This document shows positions 52,301-57,069 of a DNA stretch of 64,000 bases, piece after piece. Source of the DNA: Ypsolopha sequella (Eukaryota; Arthropoda; Insecta; Lepidoptera; Ypsolophidae); NCBI GenBank assembly GCA_934047225.1, contig OW203990.1, positions 28,003,045 through 28,067,044 on the forward strand, given 5' to 3'. Each line of letters opens with the position of its first letter. Position 1 is the first letter of the stretch. The translations under genes were made by a program, and so were the position numbers. The notes under the pieces were generated by a model. That model had not been told where the DNA came from, searched no databases, and saw only the letters and a program-made list of their open reading frames with translations.

Positions 52301-52956
52301 AATATTTAATACGTATAATAAAGCCGATTCTAAAGGCTTTAATTTAAGTTACAGTGCTGTCAAAACTTAAAATGTTGCAAAGTAATTTAACATCAGTTCT
52401 TAAAACCTAAGGACAATTTTGCAATGAAGAAAATTTAGTTTTAACAGCTTTAAAACTAAAATTAAAGCCTTCAGAATTGGCTTTACTGCATGATATTTTC
52501 TAAAACTAAGCTACGTGCGCTACGTGCGCTACGCCGTAGGCATCTCGTAGCTCGTAGCGGTGAAATTACAGCATCGTTTTGTTATTGTAACTACTGCACG
52601 TTACATTACATTAAAGTTAAACATAAATTATCCACTTTTGAGCTTTACTGTGTGTAATATAAAGCAAAAACTGGCTGGGCCAAACTTTCTCAGATGATAG
52701 TTTATTACTATGATTATCTAATTCAACTTTGCCAAGATTTCTTCAATTTTAAGTTAACGATAGAAGGTTTATAAAAAAATCCAATCGAAATATTATTTAA
52801 TCAGGTTTTTTTTGCAGTTATTCAAAATGTACAGTTTCATTATTTAAATAAAATCAGCGATTCAAGTCAGCAATACGATCGAGAAACAAAAAAAAAAAAA
52901 AAAAACTCACCTATAATTGTACATAAAACTAGAGGTAGTACCATAAAAGCCTTCAT
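25124..52956 (-). CDS. Gene B: secreted or membrane-linked alpha-carbonic anhydrase, complete (8 exons)
   Basis: Zinc enzyme interconverting CO2 and bicarbonate. Exons in order: 52911-52956, 45830-45862, 42365-42532, 38439-38562, 36937-37039, 29970-30082, 28204-28327, 25124-25378; 321 codons plus stop, all GT-AG and in frame. Landmarks: signal peptide [15 protein letters not shown]; Cys in GACQEG paired with Cys in TTPDCNE (secreted-CA disulfide); QSPINI; NNGH shuttle His; MHMHW zinc ligands His94 and His96 with Trp97; SEH Glu106; ELHFVH Glu117 and His119; SLTTP with Thr199/Thr200; VTWIV with Trp209. All residues needed for catalysis are present. After the NYRNLQ end of the fold comes a hydrophobic stretch ([13 protein letters not shown]) and a basic tail of about 35 residues, so it may be membrane-linked. 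Introns are long and full of mobile DNA, and exons 5 and 7 border tandem arrays made from their own sequence. Confidence 0.93.
25430..25679. other. Gene B intron 7, 3' portion
   Basis: No domain recognised in the ORF at 25411-25731. I see nothing else. Confidence 0.5.
25680..25755. repeat. Perfect hairpin, about 34-bp arms
   Basis: GAACACAAACACTTGTACTA ... CATAACAT faces its exact complement across TTATTTT. It abuts a GGCGACAATCGCAAGTATAA block shared with 10470 and 11050, so it is probably the end of a mobile element. Confidence 0.85.
25850..25939 (+). pseudogene. THAP-domain N-terminal fragment
   Basis: ATG then [20 protein letters not shown] followed by RFFKFPSFR and a stop. The C-x4-C start and F-x-FP motif match the first half of a THAP zinc finger, as in P-element-type transposases and THAP proteins. 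The remaining Cys/His ligands are absent, so it is a remnant. Confidence 0.6.
26355..26560 (-). mobile_element. tRNA-derived SINE relative, partial
   Basis: It shares GTGCACCCACGTTTTACTGA and ACGATTATTACGTCCCAATG with 56860-56890, without a clear tRNA-like part. Confidence 0.55.
26561..26890. other. Gene B intron 7, middle
   Basis: AT-rich; nothing recognised. Confidence 0.5.
26891..27196 (+). mobile_element. Non-LTR retrotransposon 3' end with (AATG)n tail
   Basis: It ends in GATAAATAAAGTTTTTAAAA then AATGAATGAATGAATGAAG. No protein left. Confidence 0.5.
27199..27337. mobile_element. Small hairpin MITE
   Basis: GTAACCAGGCCC ... ACCCACAGGTGAG faces CTCACCTGTGGGT ... GGGCCTGGTTAC; about 139 bp with about 40-bp imperfect arms. 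Confidence 0.75.
27338..28203. other. Gene B intron 7, 5' part with GCATGC palindromes
   Basis: GAGCATGCTC occurs at 27951-27960 and 28074-28083, with AAGCATGC at 28058 and GAACATGCTC near 28098. No mobile element or coding sequence recognised. Confidence 0.55.
28204..28327 (-). CDS. Gene B exon 7 (Thr-Thr-Pro catalytic loop)
   Basis: 124 nt, acceptor ttgttcacag|T, donor CAA|gttagt. It encodes [20 protein letters not shown] then [16 protein letters not shown]: Thr199 gatekeeper and the second disulfide Cys. Its first 40 bases are the source of, or have been copied from, the 74-bp array directly upstream in the gene. Confidence 0.95.
28328..29458 (-). repeat. 74-bp minisatellite derived from gene B exon 7 edge, about 15 copies
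   Basis: Unit starts (CGTGTAGTA) fall at 28365, 28439, 28512, 28586 and so on every 73-74 bp to about 29396; the exon itself is the first unit (28291). On the minus strand each unit reads tgttcacag|TCGCTTCATTAGTCCC, i.e. the exon 7 acceptor and its first 40 coding bases, then ACGTAC|gtaata. Three variant classes (GGACTGGGGGTT; AAGACTGGGGTT; GGTCTGGGGATT with CGACGGTAAACAATCACC) recur in the order 1-2-3, so there is a higher-order unit of about 221 bp. Confidence 0.96.
29461..29547. repeat. Hairpin at the end of the 74-bp array
   Basis: ACGCGACAG ... AGTGCGG faces CCGCAC-TGTCGCGT; about 85 bp, directly abutting the last array unit. Confidence 0.6.
29598..29924. mobile_element. Foldback MITE with about 75-bp arms
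   Basis: CCGGCGTTTGTACGTATGAA on the left matches CATACATACAAACGCCGG inverted on the right; CTTGTCCGACGATAACTCGA faces CGGGCTATCGTCGGACGAAC. A second small inverted pair (GGGGTCGGAAGTCCGCGAGT / AACTCGCGGACCCC) lies in the middle. Confidence 0.85.
29970..30082 (-). CDS. Gene B exon 6
   Basis: 113 nt, phase 0 in, two extra bases out. Acceptor ttctaaag|GTA, donor AC|gtgagt. It encodes [20 protein letters not shown] and ends SIIDMT, the stretch before the catalytic loop. The polypyrimidine tract of the acceptor is weak. Confidence 0.88.
30218..30627 (-). mobile_element. 3' UTR and (TTTGTA)n tail of the Jockey-like element
   Basis: AT-rich, ending on the minus strand in TTTGTATTTGTATTTGTATT, the tail of the element whose coding part is 30628-31710. 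Confidence 0.75.
30628..31710 (-). pseudogene. Jockey-like non-LTR reverse transcriptase, 5'-truncated
   Basis: A 361-codon open frame on the minus strand with the core palm blocks [20 protein letters not shown] and [15 protein letters not shown] (catalytic YADD), then [18 protein letters not shown] and [20 protein letters not shown]. The frame is open but the fingers domain, the endonuclease and the first ORF are missing, with an in-frame stop at 31711-31713. It is inserted in gene B intron 5 in the same orientation as the gene. A relatively young insertion, since the frame is undamaged. Confidence 0.9.
31711..32058. other. Junction region upstream of the Jockey fragment
   Basis: A separate frame is open at 31587-31895 without reverse-transcriptase motifs. 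No further element recognised. Confidence 0.45.
32060..32625 (-). pseudogene. LINE ORF C-terminal fragment with C2H2 zinc finger
   Basis: It encodes [20 protein letters not shown], then [20 protein letters not shown] and [15 protein letters not shown], and ends in [23 protein letters not shown], a C2H2 finger. This layout matches the 3' part of a LINE reverse transcriptase protein. Palm domain missing. Confidence 0.8.
32830..34087. mobile_element. TIR element carrying a nested Jockey insertion
   Basis: The left end GGGTGGGTCTCATTATTTCC is matched inverted at 34065-34087 (GGAAATAATGAGACCCACCC). Outer flanks do not show a clear target duplication. Sub-terminal parts (CGATTTATGAAAACGCAT near 32989; TTTTAAAAACGCAATGG near 34001) belong to the host element; 33060-33790 is a later insertion. 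Confidence 0.8.
33060..33790 (+). pseudogene. Jockey-like 3' fragment with (TTTCTA)n tail, nested
   Basis: At 33109-33294 it encodes [27 protein letters not shown], the extreme C terminus of Jockey-type RTs (FKYxAxxxWNxLP). It ends at 33755-33790 with TATTTCTATTTCTATTTCTA, the LINE tail. Confidence 0.8.
34088..34260. other. Inverted GGTAGTGTCGT repeats
   Basis: GCGGTAGTGTCGTTCATTTG and GGCTGGTAGTGTCGTCGCCA; short, purpose unclear. Confidence 0.35.
34262..34622 (+). mobile_element. LINE 3' end family L4 with (TTTGAA)n tail, copy 1
   Basis: It includes CCTGGATTCGTGCTGGGGGC, TTGAACCTTGTTCCTGGTCC and TTGCTACATAAATTAAATAA, ending TTTGAATTTGAATTTGAAA. Reversed copies at 51440-51715 and 59504-59815. 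A short open frame (34286-34504) is shared by copies, but I recognise no domain. Confidence 0.8.
34640..34980 (+). pseudogene. Fragment resembling a tyrosine-recombinase (Crypton/ZMYM-like) core-binding region
   Basis: At about 34869-34970 the plus strand encodes [24 protein letters not shown], similar to the SAM-like N-terminal part of Crypton-type recombinases in insect genomes. Resemblance from memory only; short, ending in a stop. Confidence 0.4.
35035..35190 (+). repeat. Dispersed repeat family R3, partial
   Basis: AATGCATTGAAAAAAGTAGT ... CACTCAATACGCTCGTGTTT ... TTGTAGTATAAACTACTA, the right half of 15355-15735. Confidence 0.75.
35191..35904. other. Gene B intron 5, no recognised element
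   Basis: AT-rich; an open frame from 35753 runs on into the array and is antisense to it. Confidence 0.5.
35905..36936 (-). repeat. 98-bp minisatellite derived from gene B exon 5 3' edge, about 10.5 copies
   Basis: Unit starts (GAGCATGGGCGG) at about 35938, 36034, 36131, then every 98 bp: 36229, 36327, 36425, 36523, 36621, 36719, 36817, 36915. On the minus strand each unit encodes [18 protein letters not shown] (A/G) VLCE followed by GAG|gtgagt, the exon 5 3' end and donor. Two unit types alternate from 36425 on (GCAACCACAGCG with ACCGGTCTGCC; CGACTACGG with ACCGAACTGAC), giving a 196-bp higher-order unit. Copies farthest from the exon are the most diverged. Confidence 0.97.
36937..37039 (-). 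CDS. Gene B exon 5 (third zinc ligand)
   Basis: 103 nt, acceptor cttgtccag|G, donor GAG|gtgagt. It encodes [20 protein letters not shown] and then [14 protein letters not shown]. The last 35 coding bases and the donor are identical to the 98-bp array units that follow it, so the exon's 3' end is physically the first array unit. Confidence 0.93.
37110..37293. mobile_element. hAT-like MITE
   Basis: AGGGTCTTCAACCAGCGGCC on the left faces GGCCCTCCAGCTAAAAAGGT TGAAGACCCCT on the right. Target duplication not clear. It sits 70 bp from the exon 5 acceptor. Confidence 0.7.
37294..37893. other. Gene B intron 4, middle
   Basis: AT-rich with one short ORF (37326-37580) of no known family. Confidence 0.5.
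37902..38300. mobile_element. hAT-like foldback MITE with 8-bp target duplication
   Basis: TIR CAGTGGCGTGCATAGAACTT faces AAGTTCTGTGCACGCCACTG. Flanked by GGTAATAG at 37894-37901 and 38301-38308, an exact 8-bp duplication, the hAT signature. The arms extend over 100 bp each. A second copy is at 47680-47919. Confidence 0.92.
38439..38562 (-). CDS. Gene B exon 4 (first two zinc ligands)
   Basis: 124 nt, acceptor tttcgacag|TG, donor AA|gtgagt. It encodes [20 protein letters not shown] then [20 protein letters not shown]: zinc ligands in M-H-M-H-W, Glu106 in SEH. Asn-Tyr-Thr is a possible N-glycosylation site. Confidence 0.93.
38768..38975 (-). pseudogene. LINE reverse transcriptase C-terminal fragment
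   Basis: It encodes [20 protein letters not shown] and [20 protein letters not shown], a C-terminal block shared by many lepidopteran LINE copies. A (TAA)n/AAAATCTTTAT microsatellite lies at its 5' side. Confidence 0.65.
38976..39429. other. Gene B intron 3, AT-rich with simple repeats
   Basis: TAATAATAATAAAATCTTTA repeats at 38981-39035 and an AAACATTAAATAATTAATAA run near 39140. No gene. Confidence 0.55.
39430..39612 (-). mobile_element. Two reversed non-LTR 3' ends
   Basis: AATACAATACAATACACTCAA and GTATTCTTTATTGAACACCA mirror the tail at 932-973; then TTTATTGTACACAAAAGACA ... TACAAAGGCGGACTTATC matches 8755-8890. Confidence 0.65.
39613..40078. other. Gene B intron 3, repeat debris
   Basis: 39620-39760 shares CCGATACAATTTCGGCATTT and GTGTCGTTCTTAG with 11440-11480. 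No coding sequence. Confidence 0.5.
40079..40470 (+). repeat. Dispersed repeat family R3, copy 2
   Basis: TTTTCAATGCATGTGCTCGT to GCATAAACTACTATTA; nearly the same as 15355-15735. Confidence 0.85.
40683..40948. mobile_element. Foldback MITE, family M4
   Basis: AGGTGTAACCATATTTGAAG faces CTTCAAATATGGTTACACCT; arms of about 75 bp also share TTCAGTCAATGGTA and ACAACTTTTACTATGGA. Confidence 0.88.
40949..42110. other. Gene B intron 3, no recognised element
   Basis: Several short antisense ORFs, none with a domain. Nothing else seen. Confidence 0.5.
42111..42300. repeat. Repeat family R5, copy 1
   Basis: GAGTAACAAGATGTGACCAA, AAATAAACAGGGTTGGCTGC and ATGTTCGATAGACCGTATCA recur in the same order at 44449-44620. 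Confidence 0.8.
42365..42532 (-). CDS. Gene B exon 3 (QSPINI / NNGH exon)
   Basis: 168 nt, acceptor ctcctctag|AG, donor T|gtgagt. It encodes [19 protein letters not shown] and ends AINNGHT; the split TTG codon gives Leu at the exon 4 junction. Confidence 0.93.
42975..43215. repeat. Reversed copy of the 14161-14450 repeat plus an M2 arm
   Basis: ATATCGTTCGGTCGTATATC and GCGTGCGTCAGAGATGGACG match 14161-14330 inverted; 43130-43215 holds CATCTTCCCTTGAAAATGG and GAAACCGGTTGGGAG, one arm of family M2. Confidence 0.75.
43216..44448. other. Gene B intron 2, with a decayed M1 copy
   Basis: 43216-43352 is a degraded M1 MITE (TACAAAATGCCTTC; ACAGCACTAAAACTTA). The remainder is AT-rich; overlapping ORFs at 44184-44448 have no domain. 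Confidence 0.5.
44449..44620. repeat. Repeat family R5, copy 2
   Basis: Matches 42111-42300 with small changes (ACAAGACGTGACCAATTC, AAACAGGGTTGGCTGTGCGC). Confidence 0.8.
44621..45252. other. Gene B intron 2, with a tRNA-like fragment
   Basis: Around 45030-45090 GAGATGTCGGTTCAAATCCT is a tRNA-like B-box region with a plausible A-box region before it (GGCAGGATGTGG), probably a SINE head. No intact tRNA. Confidence 0.45.
45253..45652. mobile_element. TIR element ATACTACACCTGCT
   Basis: TATACTACACCTGCTCGGAAAG on the left faces TTTCCTAGCAGGTGTAGTATA on the right. The interior holds a direct duplication (AAAAAGTGTATGAAAATTCA and AAAAAGTATATGCAAATCCA, each followed by TTGTTAACGTGCT) and an inverted pair AAGTGGCCAGTAT / ATACTGGCCACTTGC. 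Confidence 0.75.
45830..45862 (-). CDS. Gene B exon 2 (33-nt microexon)
   Basis: Acceptor cccaacag|AT, donor G|gtcggt. It encodes [10 protein letters not shown] with both edge codons split; it fits both neighbours in phase and supplies the Trp-x-Tyr start of the CA fold. The donor is non-consensus at position +3. Confidence 0.8.
46033..46215 (+). pseudogene. Non-LTR reverse transcriptase N-terminal palm fragment
   Basis: It encodes [20 protein letters not shown] and [20 protein letters not shown], the GFR..ST.DA and L-D-x-x-K-A-F-D blocks. The first catalytic Asp is replaced (MNIKKAFD), and only about 60 codons remain. Confidence 0.75.
46290..46742. mobile_element. Foldback element with tRNA-like spacer
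   Basis: Arms of about 118 bp: GATTATGTTTTTATTGCGAA faces TTCCCAATAAAAACATAATC, and GATTGCAAGT lies next to the inner ends on both sides. The spacer has CTCGGTAGCGCAATCGGTAG and GGTCGCAGGTTGAAA, like a tRNA A/B-box pair with a damaged B box. Confidence 0.85.
46743..47177. other. Gene B intron 1, AT-rich with (CA)n-like run
   Basis: CACACTCACACACACTCACC near 46978 and similar. No gene. Confidence 0.5.
47178..47545. repeat. Long direct repeat, left copy
   Basis: TGTTGGCTCTTTGGCCTCTT, GATCACGCAGCGAAACAA, AACCGCGTTCTTCAAGCGAA and CAAATATATTTTTTTCAATA recur in order at 50494-51150, where a 295-bp MITE has split the copy. Confidence 0.75.
47680..47919. mobile_element. hAT-like foldback MITE, second copy
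   Basis: CAGTGGCGTGCATAGAACCT to TCTGTGCACGCCACTG; flanked by GTATACA on both sides (7-bp match). Shorter relative of 37902-38300 with GGGTAGACAATGTCTACCCT at the centre. Confidence 0.88.
47920..48899. other. Gene B intron 1, no recognised element
   Basis: Overlapping ORFs on both strands near 48472-48744 show no domain and may be the 5' side of the LINE remnant that follows. Confidence 0.45.
48900..50480 (+). pseudogene. LINE with restriction-like endonuclease, RT internally deleted
   Basis: Plus-strand remnants in order: a damaged C2H2-like finger (QCAECKKFC, stop, then [10 protein letters not shown]) near 48957-49030; a frame at 49022-49384; [20 protein letters not shown] near 49405; then a frame at 49586-50341 with [17 protein letters not shown] (Cys-His knuckle), [15 protein letters not shown] and [19 protein letters not shown], which looks like a PD-(D/E)xK endonuclease core, and a last block [18 protein letters not shown] near 50358. 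I recall this C-terminal domain from LINE-like proteins in insects and crustaceans. The RT palm (YADD and partners) is absent: the sequence jumps near 49560-49600. Frameshifts and stops mark it dead. Confidence 0.75.
50494..51150. repeat. Long direct repeat, right copy (split by a MITE)
   Basis: See 47178-47545. Order of shared blocks is kept; the inserted MITE is 50669-50964. Confidence 0.75.
50669..50964. mobile_element. Foldback MITE with TTAAGGGTC ends
   Basis: TTAAGGGTCTTTTGCGCCAA faces TTGGCGCAACCGACCCTTAA; inner arms share TTAACGAATAAAATTTGTGT / ACACAAATTTTATTCGTTAA. Confidence 0.88.
51245..51795. mobile_element. Foldback MITE family M6 with a nested LINE tail
   Basis: Left arm AAGGTGAAATTTAATCAACC ... 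AGTGATCAGGAACAAGGTTC; right arm TTGTTCCTGATGACTAACCG ... TTGATTAAATTTCACCTT. Between them 51440-51715 is an L4 LINE 3' end (reversed), inserted later. Another copy is at 58250-58475. Confidence 0.8.
51796..52065. mobile_element. Foldback MITE related to M6
   Basis: TACAAGGTAAATTTGTGAAC faces GTCAAAAAGTCACCTTGTAT; CTTGGTAAGTGATCAGCATC faces GATGCCGATCACTTACCAAG. It directly abuts the M6 copy. Confidence 0.8.
52066..52315. other. Gene B intron 1, AT-rich
   Basis: An ORF at 51941-52309 starts inside the MITE; no domain. Confidence 0.5.
52316..52490. mobile_element. Foldback MITE, family M1
   Basis: AAGCCGATTCTAAAGGCTTT faces AAAGCCTTCAGAATTGGCTT; same layout as 9331-9505. Confidence 0.85.
52491..52910. 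other. Gene B intron 1, 5' end
   Basis: CGTAGC-type inverted words at 52505-52560, then AT-rich DNA and a poly-A run (52887-52905) next to the donor. Confidence 0.5.
52911..52956 (-). CDS. Gene B exon 1 (start codon and signal peptide)
   Basis: ATG at 52956 opens [15 protein letters not shown], a typical signal peptide, with donor G|gtgagt; a poly-A/T tract follows in the intron (52887-52905). Confidence 0.85.
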
Positions 52957-53106
52957 TTTGCACTAATGTTTTTAAATGCTATTAAAAATTAAAACTATTA
53001 TCACTTTATAATCCTAAGAAAAATAAAATAATCTTAATTCCCTAAAACCCTAATGTCCACCCGATGAACCAATTCAACTACTAAACGAAAAGCGCACTGA
53101 GTTCTG

Positions 53107-53112
53107 TATATA
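53107..53112 (-). promoter_or_regulatory. TATA box candidate of gene B
   Basis: TATATA on the minus strand, about 150 bases before the start codon. A TTTAGTAG initiator-like sequence lies about 30 bases downstream, and TCAGT lies closer. No transcript data. Confidence 0.4.
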
Positions 53113-53329
53113 TTTTCATTCATTTTCTTTTATCTCGGATTTACGATTTTTTCGTACAGTACGGGCACTGCATGTCGCGTGCCACGCGCTCGGTGCTGTA
53201 AGGTATCAACGAGGCACTGAGTTATCTGATAGGCTTACAGTGTCACTTGAATATACGGATGGACGTCGTATGTGTGGCATTTACACATGTATACGTATAT
53301 TGATTGATACAGAGAAACTTAAAAACATA

Positions 53330-53590
53330 CATATCGTCATGACATGAATCCCCGAGGGAGTATCAGAGGTGTTCCCAAGTGTGAACTGTAAAATGCTGGT
53401 CACTTGGAATATCCACTTTTCACTCACGATTATAATGTCCCAAAAGTCATGGGTGGTGAGCCCCATCGCTGTACTTAGGGCACAAAAGGGCCAACAGCTT
53501 AAAACTAATGTGCACTGACGGGAGTGAATCCACGACCTCAGGGTTAGCAGGCGAGCGCTCTACCACTGACCACAGCGAAATTTGTACTGG
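53330..53590 (-). mobile_element. tRNA-derived SINE, reversed
   Basis: CGTCATGACATGAATCCCCG, TATCAGAGGTGTTCCC, then GAGTGAATCCACGACCTCAG and GCGAGCGCTCTACCACTGAC at the far end, a tRNA-like head in reverse. Confidence 0.75.
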
Positions 53591-53639
53591 AGATTGGGTA
53601 AGTGAAAATGAGGCCATTGACTCTGCGAAAGTCTTTCGG

Positions 53640-53776
53640 TGTTACTACAAAACGGTGTTTAACTTTAGACAGTGTTTAAATCTGTTGTTGTCGCCTTTTC
53701 TTTCATATTGTAAAAGAGTGACAGCAACAGATTTAAACACTGTCTAAAGTTAAACACCGTTTTGTAGTTACACCGT
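53640..53776. mobile_element. Small hairpin MITE
   Basis: GTGTTACTACAAAACGGTGT faces ACACCGTTTTGTAGTTACAC; arms of about 50 bp, nearly perfect, total about 137 bp. Confidence 0.88.
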
Positions 53777-54042
53777 TAGAGTTTAAAAGTTGGTTTCCCA
53801 TCCCAACTGAGTTCAGTATATGCTTAAATAAGTATGGAAGTCTAAATTAATGTTTTTGAAGAGTCATCGGGTCTTCTTTCTCATCTCTTACCAAGTCCTC
53901 AGTATGAATTGGTCTATCTTAAACCGTTCGAATGGACGTCTCATTAAGACCGGTGATTAAGTGCATCTTGAATCATAATGTTGTATTTGGTGACTGAAAT
54001 CAAACAGCGCCATCACGATTAATTTCCGAACAAGTTTACTCT
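53777..54042. other. Upstream flank of gene B
   Basis: No recognised element. Confidence 0.5.
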
Positions 54043-55512
54043 GGTTACCTTAAATTTATTATGGGTCCTACCTTAAGTTTACTGTGGGGCTTACCTTAAG
54101 TTTACTGTGGGTCTTACCTTAAGTTTACTGTGGGTCTTACCTTAAGTTTACTGTGGGTCTTACCTTAAGTTTACTGTGGGTCTTACCTTAAGTTTACTGT
54201 GGGTCTTACCTTAAGTTTACTGTGGATCTTACCTTAAGTTTACTGTGGGTCTTACCTTAAGTTTACTGTGGGTCTTATTTAATGTTTACTGTGGGTTTAC
54301 CTTAAGTTTACTGTGGGGCTTACCTTAAGTTTACTGTGGATCTTACCTTAAGTTTACTGTGGGTCTTACCTTAAGTTTACTGTGGATCTTACCTTAAGTT
54401 TACTGTGGGTCTTACCTTAAGTTTACTGTGGGTCTTATTTAATGTTTACTGTGGGTTTACCTTAAGTTTACGTGGGTCTTATTTAATGTTTACTGTGGGT
54501 TTTACCTTAAGTTTACTGTGAGTCTTACCTTAAGTTTACTGTGGGTCTTACCTTAAGTTTACTGTGGGTCTTACCTTAAGTTTACTGTGGGTCTTACCTT
54601 AAGCTTACTGTGGATCTTACCTTAAGTTTACTGTGGGTCTTATTTAATGTTTACTGTGGGTCTTACCTTAACTTTACTGTGGATCTTACCTTAAGTTTAC
54701 TGTGGGTCTTACCTTAAGTTTACTGTGGGTCTTATTTAATGTTTACTGTGGGTCTTACCTTAACTTTACTGTGGATCTTACCTTAAGTTTACTGTGGGTC
54801 TTACCTTAAGTTTACTGTGGGTCTTACCTTAAGTTTACTGTGGGTCTTATTTAATGTTTACTGTGGGTTTACCTTAAGTTTACGTGGGTCTTATTTAATG
54901 TTTACTGTGGGTTTTACCTTAAGTTTACTGTGAGTCTTACCTTAAGTTTACTGTGGGTCTTACCTTAAGTTTACTGTGGGTCTTACCTTAAGTTTACTGT
55001 GGGTCTTACCTTAAGTTTACTGTGGGTCTTACCTTAAGTTTACTGTGGGTCTTACCTTAAGTTTACTGTGGGTCTTACCTTAAGTTTACTGTGGGTCTTA
55101 CCTTAAGTTTACTGTGGGTCTTACCTTAAGTTTACTGTGGGTCTTACCTTAAGTTTACTGTGGATCTTACCTTAAGTTTACTGTGGGTCTTACCTTAAGT
55201 TTACTGTGGGTCTTATTTAATGTTTACTGTGAGTCTTACCTTAAGTTTACTGTGAGTCTTACCTTAAGTTTACTGTGGGTCTTACCTTAAGTTTACTGAG
55301 GGTCTTACCTTAAATTTACTGTGGATCTTTAAGTTTACTGTGGGTTTTACCTTTAGTTTACTGTGGGTCTTATTTAATGTTTACTGTGGGTCTTACCTTA
55401 ACTTTACTGTAGATCTTACCTTAAATTTACTGTGGGTCTTACCTTAAGTTTACTGTGGGTCTTACCTTAAGTTTACTGTGGGTCTTACCATAAGTTTACT
55501 GTGGGTCTTACC
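54043..55512. repeat. 23-bp minisatellite upstream of gene B, about 64 copies
   Basis: Unit TTACTGTGGGTCTTACCTTA AGT with blocks of variants (GTGGATC, TATTTAATG, GTGAGTC) repeated in longer segments. On the minus strand every standard unit contains AAG|GTAAGA, a near-perfect 5' splice-site match, and CCCACAG|T. It ends at CTTACCAGAGC. About 1 kb upstream of the gene B TATA candidate. Confidence 0.97.
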
Positions 55513-55699
55513 AGAGCACTTTCTTTCTTATGAGTAATATTTAGATTATATATTTGAAACTATTTATGTACATATTCATAGATATCTGTATATATATATA
55601 TACCTCTACGTTATTTATTTATGGTCATTATATTTGTTATCTTATCTATTTTATTCATTGTTTATACACAATATTGTGTTGTGTAAATTAAAGTAGATT
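55513..55699. other. AT-rich spacer
   Basis: TATATATATATA run near 55590; nothing else. Confidence 0.6.
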
Positions 55700-55896
55700 A
55701 TTTATTTAGTTGACAATTATGTTTAAGTTGTACGCTTGCTGCCAACCTCTTTAATTTTAACTTTCACCACAACACTGGTTGGCTGGAAGAAACCTCTTGC
55801 AGAGGTAAGCTCGCCTTTGTGCATATTATTTTCAACTTTGTAATTTTATTTTAAGTTTTTTTTTTTTGTGTGTGTGTACAATAAAGGATATAATAA
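55700..55896 (+). mobile_element. Non-LTR retrotransposon 3' end
   Basis: CTGGTTGGCTGGAAGAAACC, GCTCGCCTTTGTGCATATTA and TGTGTACAATAAAGGATATA, a forward relative of 8755-8890. Confidence 0.7.
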
Positions 55897-56107
55897 TAAG
55901 TTTACTGTGGGTTTCACCGTACTGCGGGTCTTACCTCAAGTTTACTGTGGGTTTCACCGTACTGCGGGTCTTACCTCAAGTTTACTGTGGGTTTCACCGT
56001 ACTGCGGGTCTAACCTCAAGTTTACTGTGGGTTTCACCGTACTGCGGGTCTTACCTCAAGTTTACTGTGGGTTTCACCGTACTGCGGGTCTTACCTCAAG
56101 TTTACTG
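55897..56107. repeat. 40-bp minisatellite, 5 copies
   Basis: Unit AAGTTTACTGTGGGTTTCAC CGTACTGCGGGTCTTACCTC. Its core words match the 23-bp array on the other side of the LINE tail, so the two were probably one array that the LINE split, followed by formation of a new unit. Confidence 0.95.
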
Positions 56108-56140
56108 GGCTGGGTTCACAAAATTAAATGAACAATAAAG

Positions 56141-56475
56141 CAGATTCTGAACGTTTTAATTTTAGTTTTAATGCTGTCAAAAATATTTTTCTTCATTGCA
56201 AAATAGTCTTTAAATGTTAGGAACAAAAGCTAAATTACTTTGGAAATTTTCGAGTTTTGAGAGTACTTACACTAAAATTAAATCTTGAATTAAAACACTT
56301 GTACTTGTAATTTCACTTTATTTGTGTTAACTCCCAACCGGTTTCGGATTTTATTCCATTTTCAAGGGAAGATCTTAATTAAAATATTTTACATGACTCC
56401 AGGCACTAGCTCTATCTAAGTATAAATCTAATCTAAGTATAAATTTTACTAAAATTAAAGCTTGCAGAATTGGCT
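56141..56475. mobile_element. Decayed M1 MITE interrupted by an M2 arm
   Basis: GTTTTAATTTTAGTTTTAAT at the left and TACTAAAATTAAAGCTTGCA at the right are M1 ends; 56285-56415 (ACACTTGTACTTGTAATTTC ... CCCAACCGGTTTCGGATTTT) is one M2 arm. Confidence 0.65.
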
Positions 56476-56814
56476 TTAAAGGCTTTAATATGTCATTGCG
56501 GTATAACATCATCTCCTTACGATGGATAAATCGCCAATCATAGTTTCACAAAATCAACTAAATAAGGTTGCTTGGAAGATACAAAATATATTGCTATTAG
56601 CAATAAGTCTTGCACACAATGTTTTTTATTATAATTAAGTAGTTATTTTTTTTCTCAGTTTAATACTTTTTCAGTAAATCTGCAAAAGTGTAGATAAAAA
56701 ATAAAAAAATATATTAAATTGCTGCTAAGCGATGACAACGTCTATAATTGGGTTGTTTTAACTGATGTTAAATGACAAGGTTTGAAATTGAGTACATAAT
56801 ATAAAATATATCCT
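56476..56814. other. Upstream flank, nothing recognised
   Basis: AT-rich. Confidence 0.5.
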
Positions 56815-56955
56815 CACGACATGAAGCTCCGAGGAAGTGTCAGAGGTACACCCACGTTTCACCGACGATTATTACGTCCCAACGTGCATGCCCGACCGGG
56901 GATCGAACCTGGGTCTTATGATTAAAGACCAGCGTTCCACCCCTGAGCAAATGCT
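56815..56955 (-). mobile_element. tRNA-derived SINE, reversed
   Basis: GACCGGGGATCGAACCTGGG is a reversed B-box region; the far end GACCAGCGTTCCACCCCTGA is like a reversed tRNA 5' half. Body: GTGTCAGAGGTACACCCACG, ACGATTATTACGTCCCAACG. Confidence 0.8.
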
Positions 56956-57069
56956 GCTTTTTTGTATAAACATTTAAAATATTTAACAACTTTTTAGAAA
57001 GAGTTTATTAGTTATTTTATCTTGTAGCACTTTATAATAATATGACGAATATAAAACAGATAAGTAAGC

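Noticed and set aside
55866..56138. Two overlapping ORFs of about 90 codons
   Set aside because: Translations of the 40-bp repeat.
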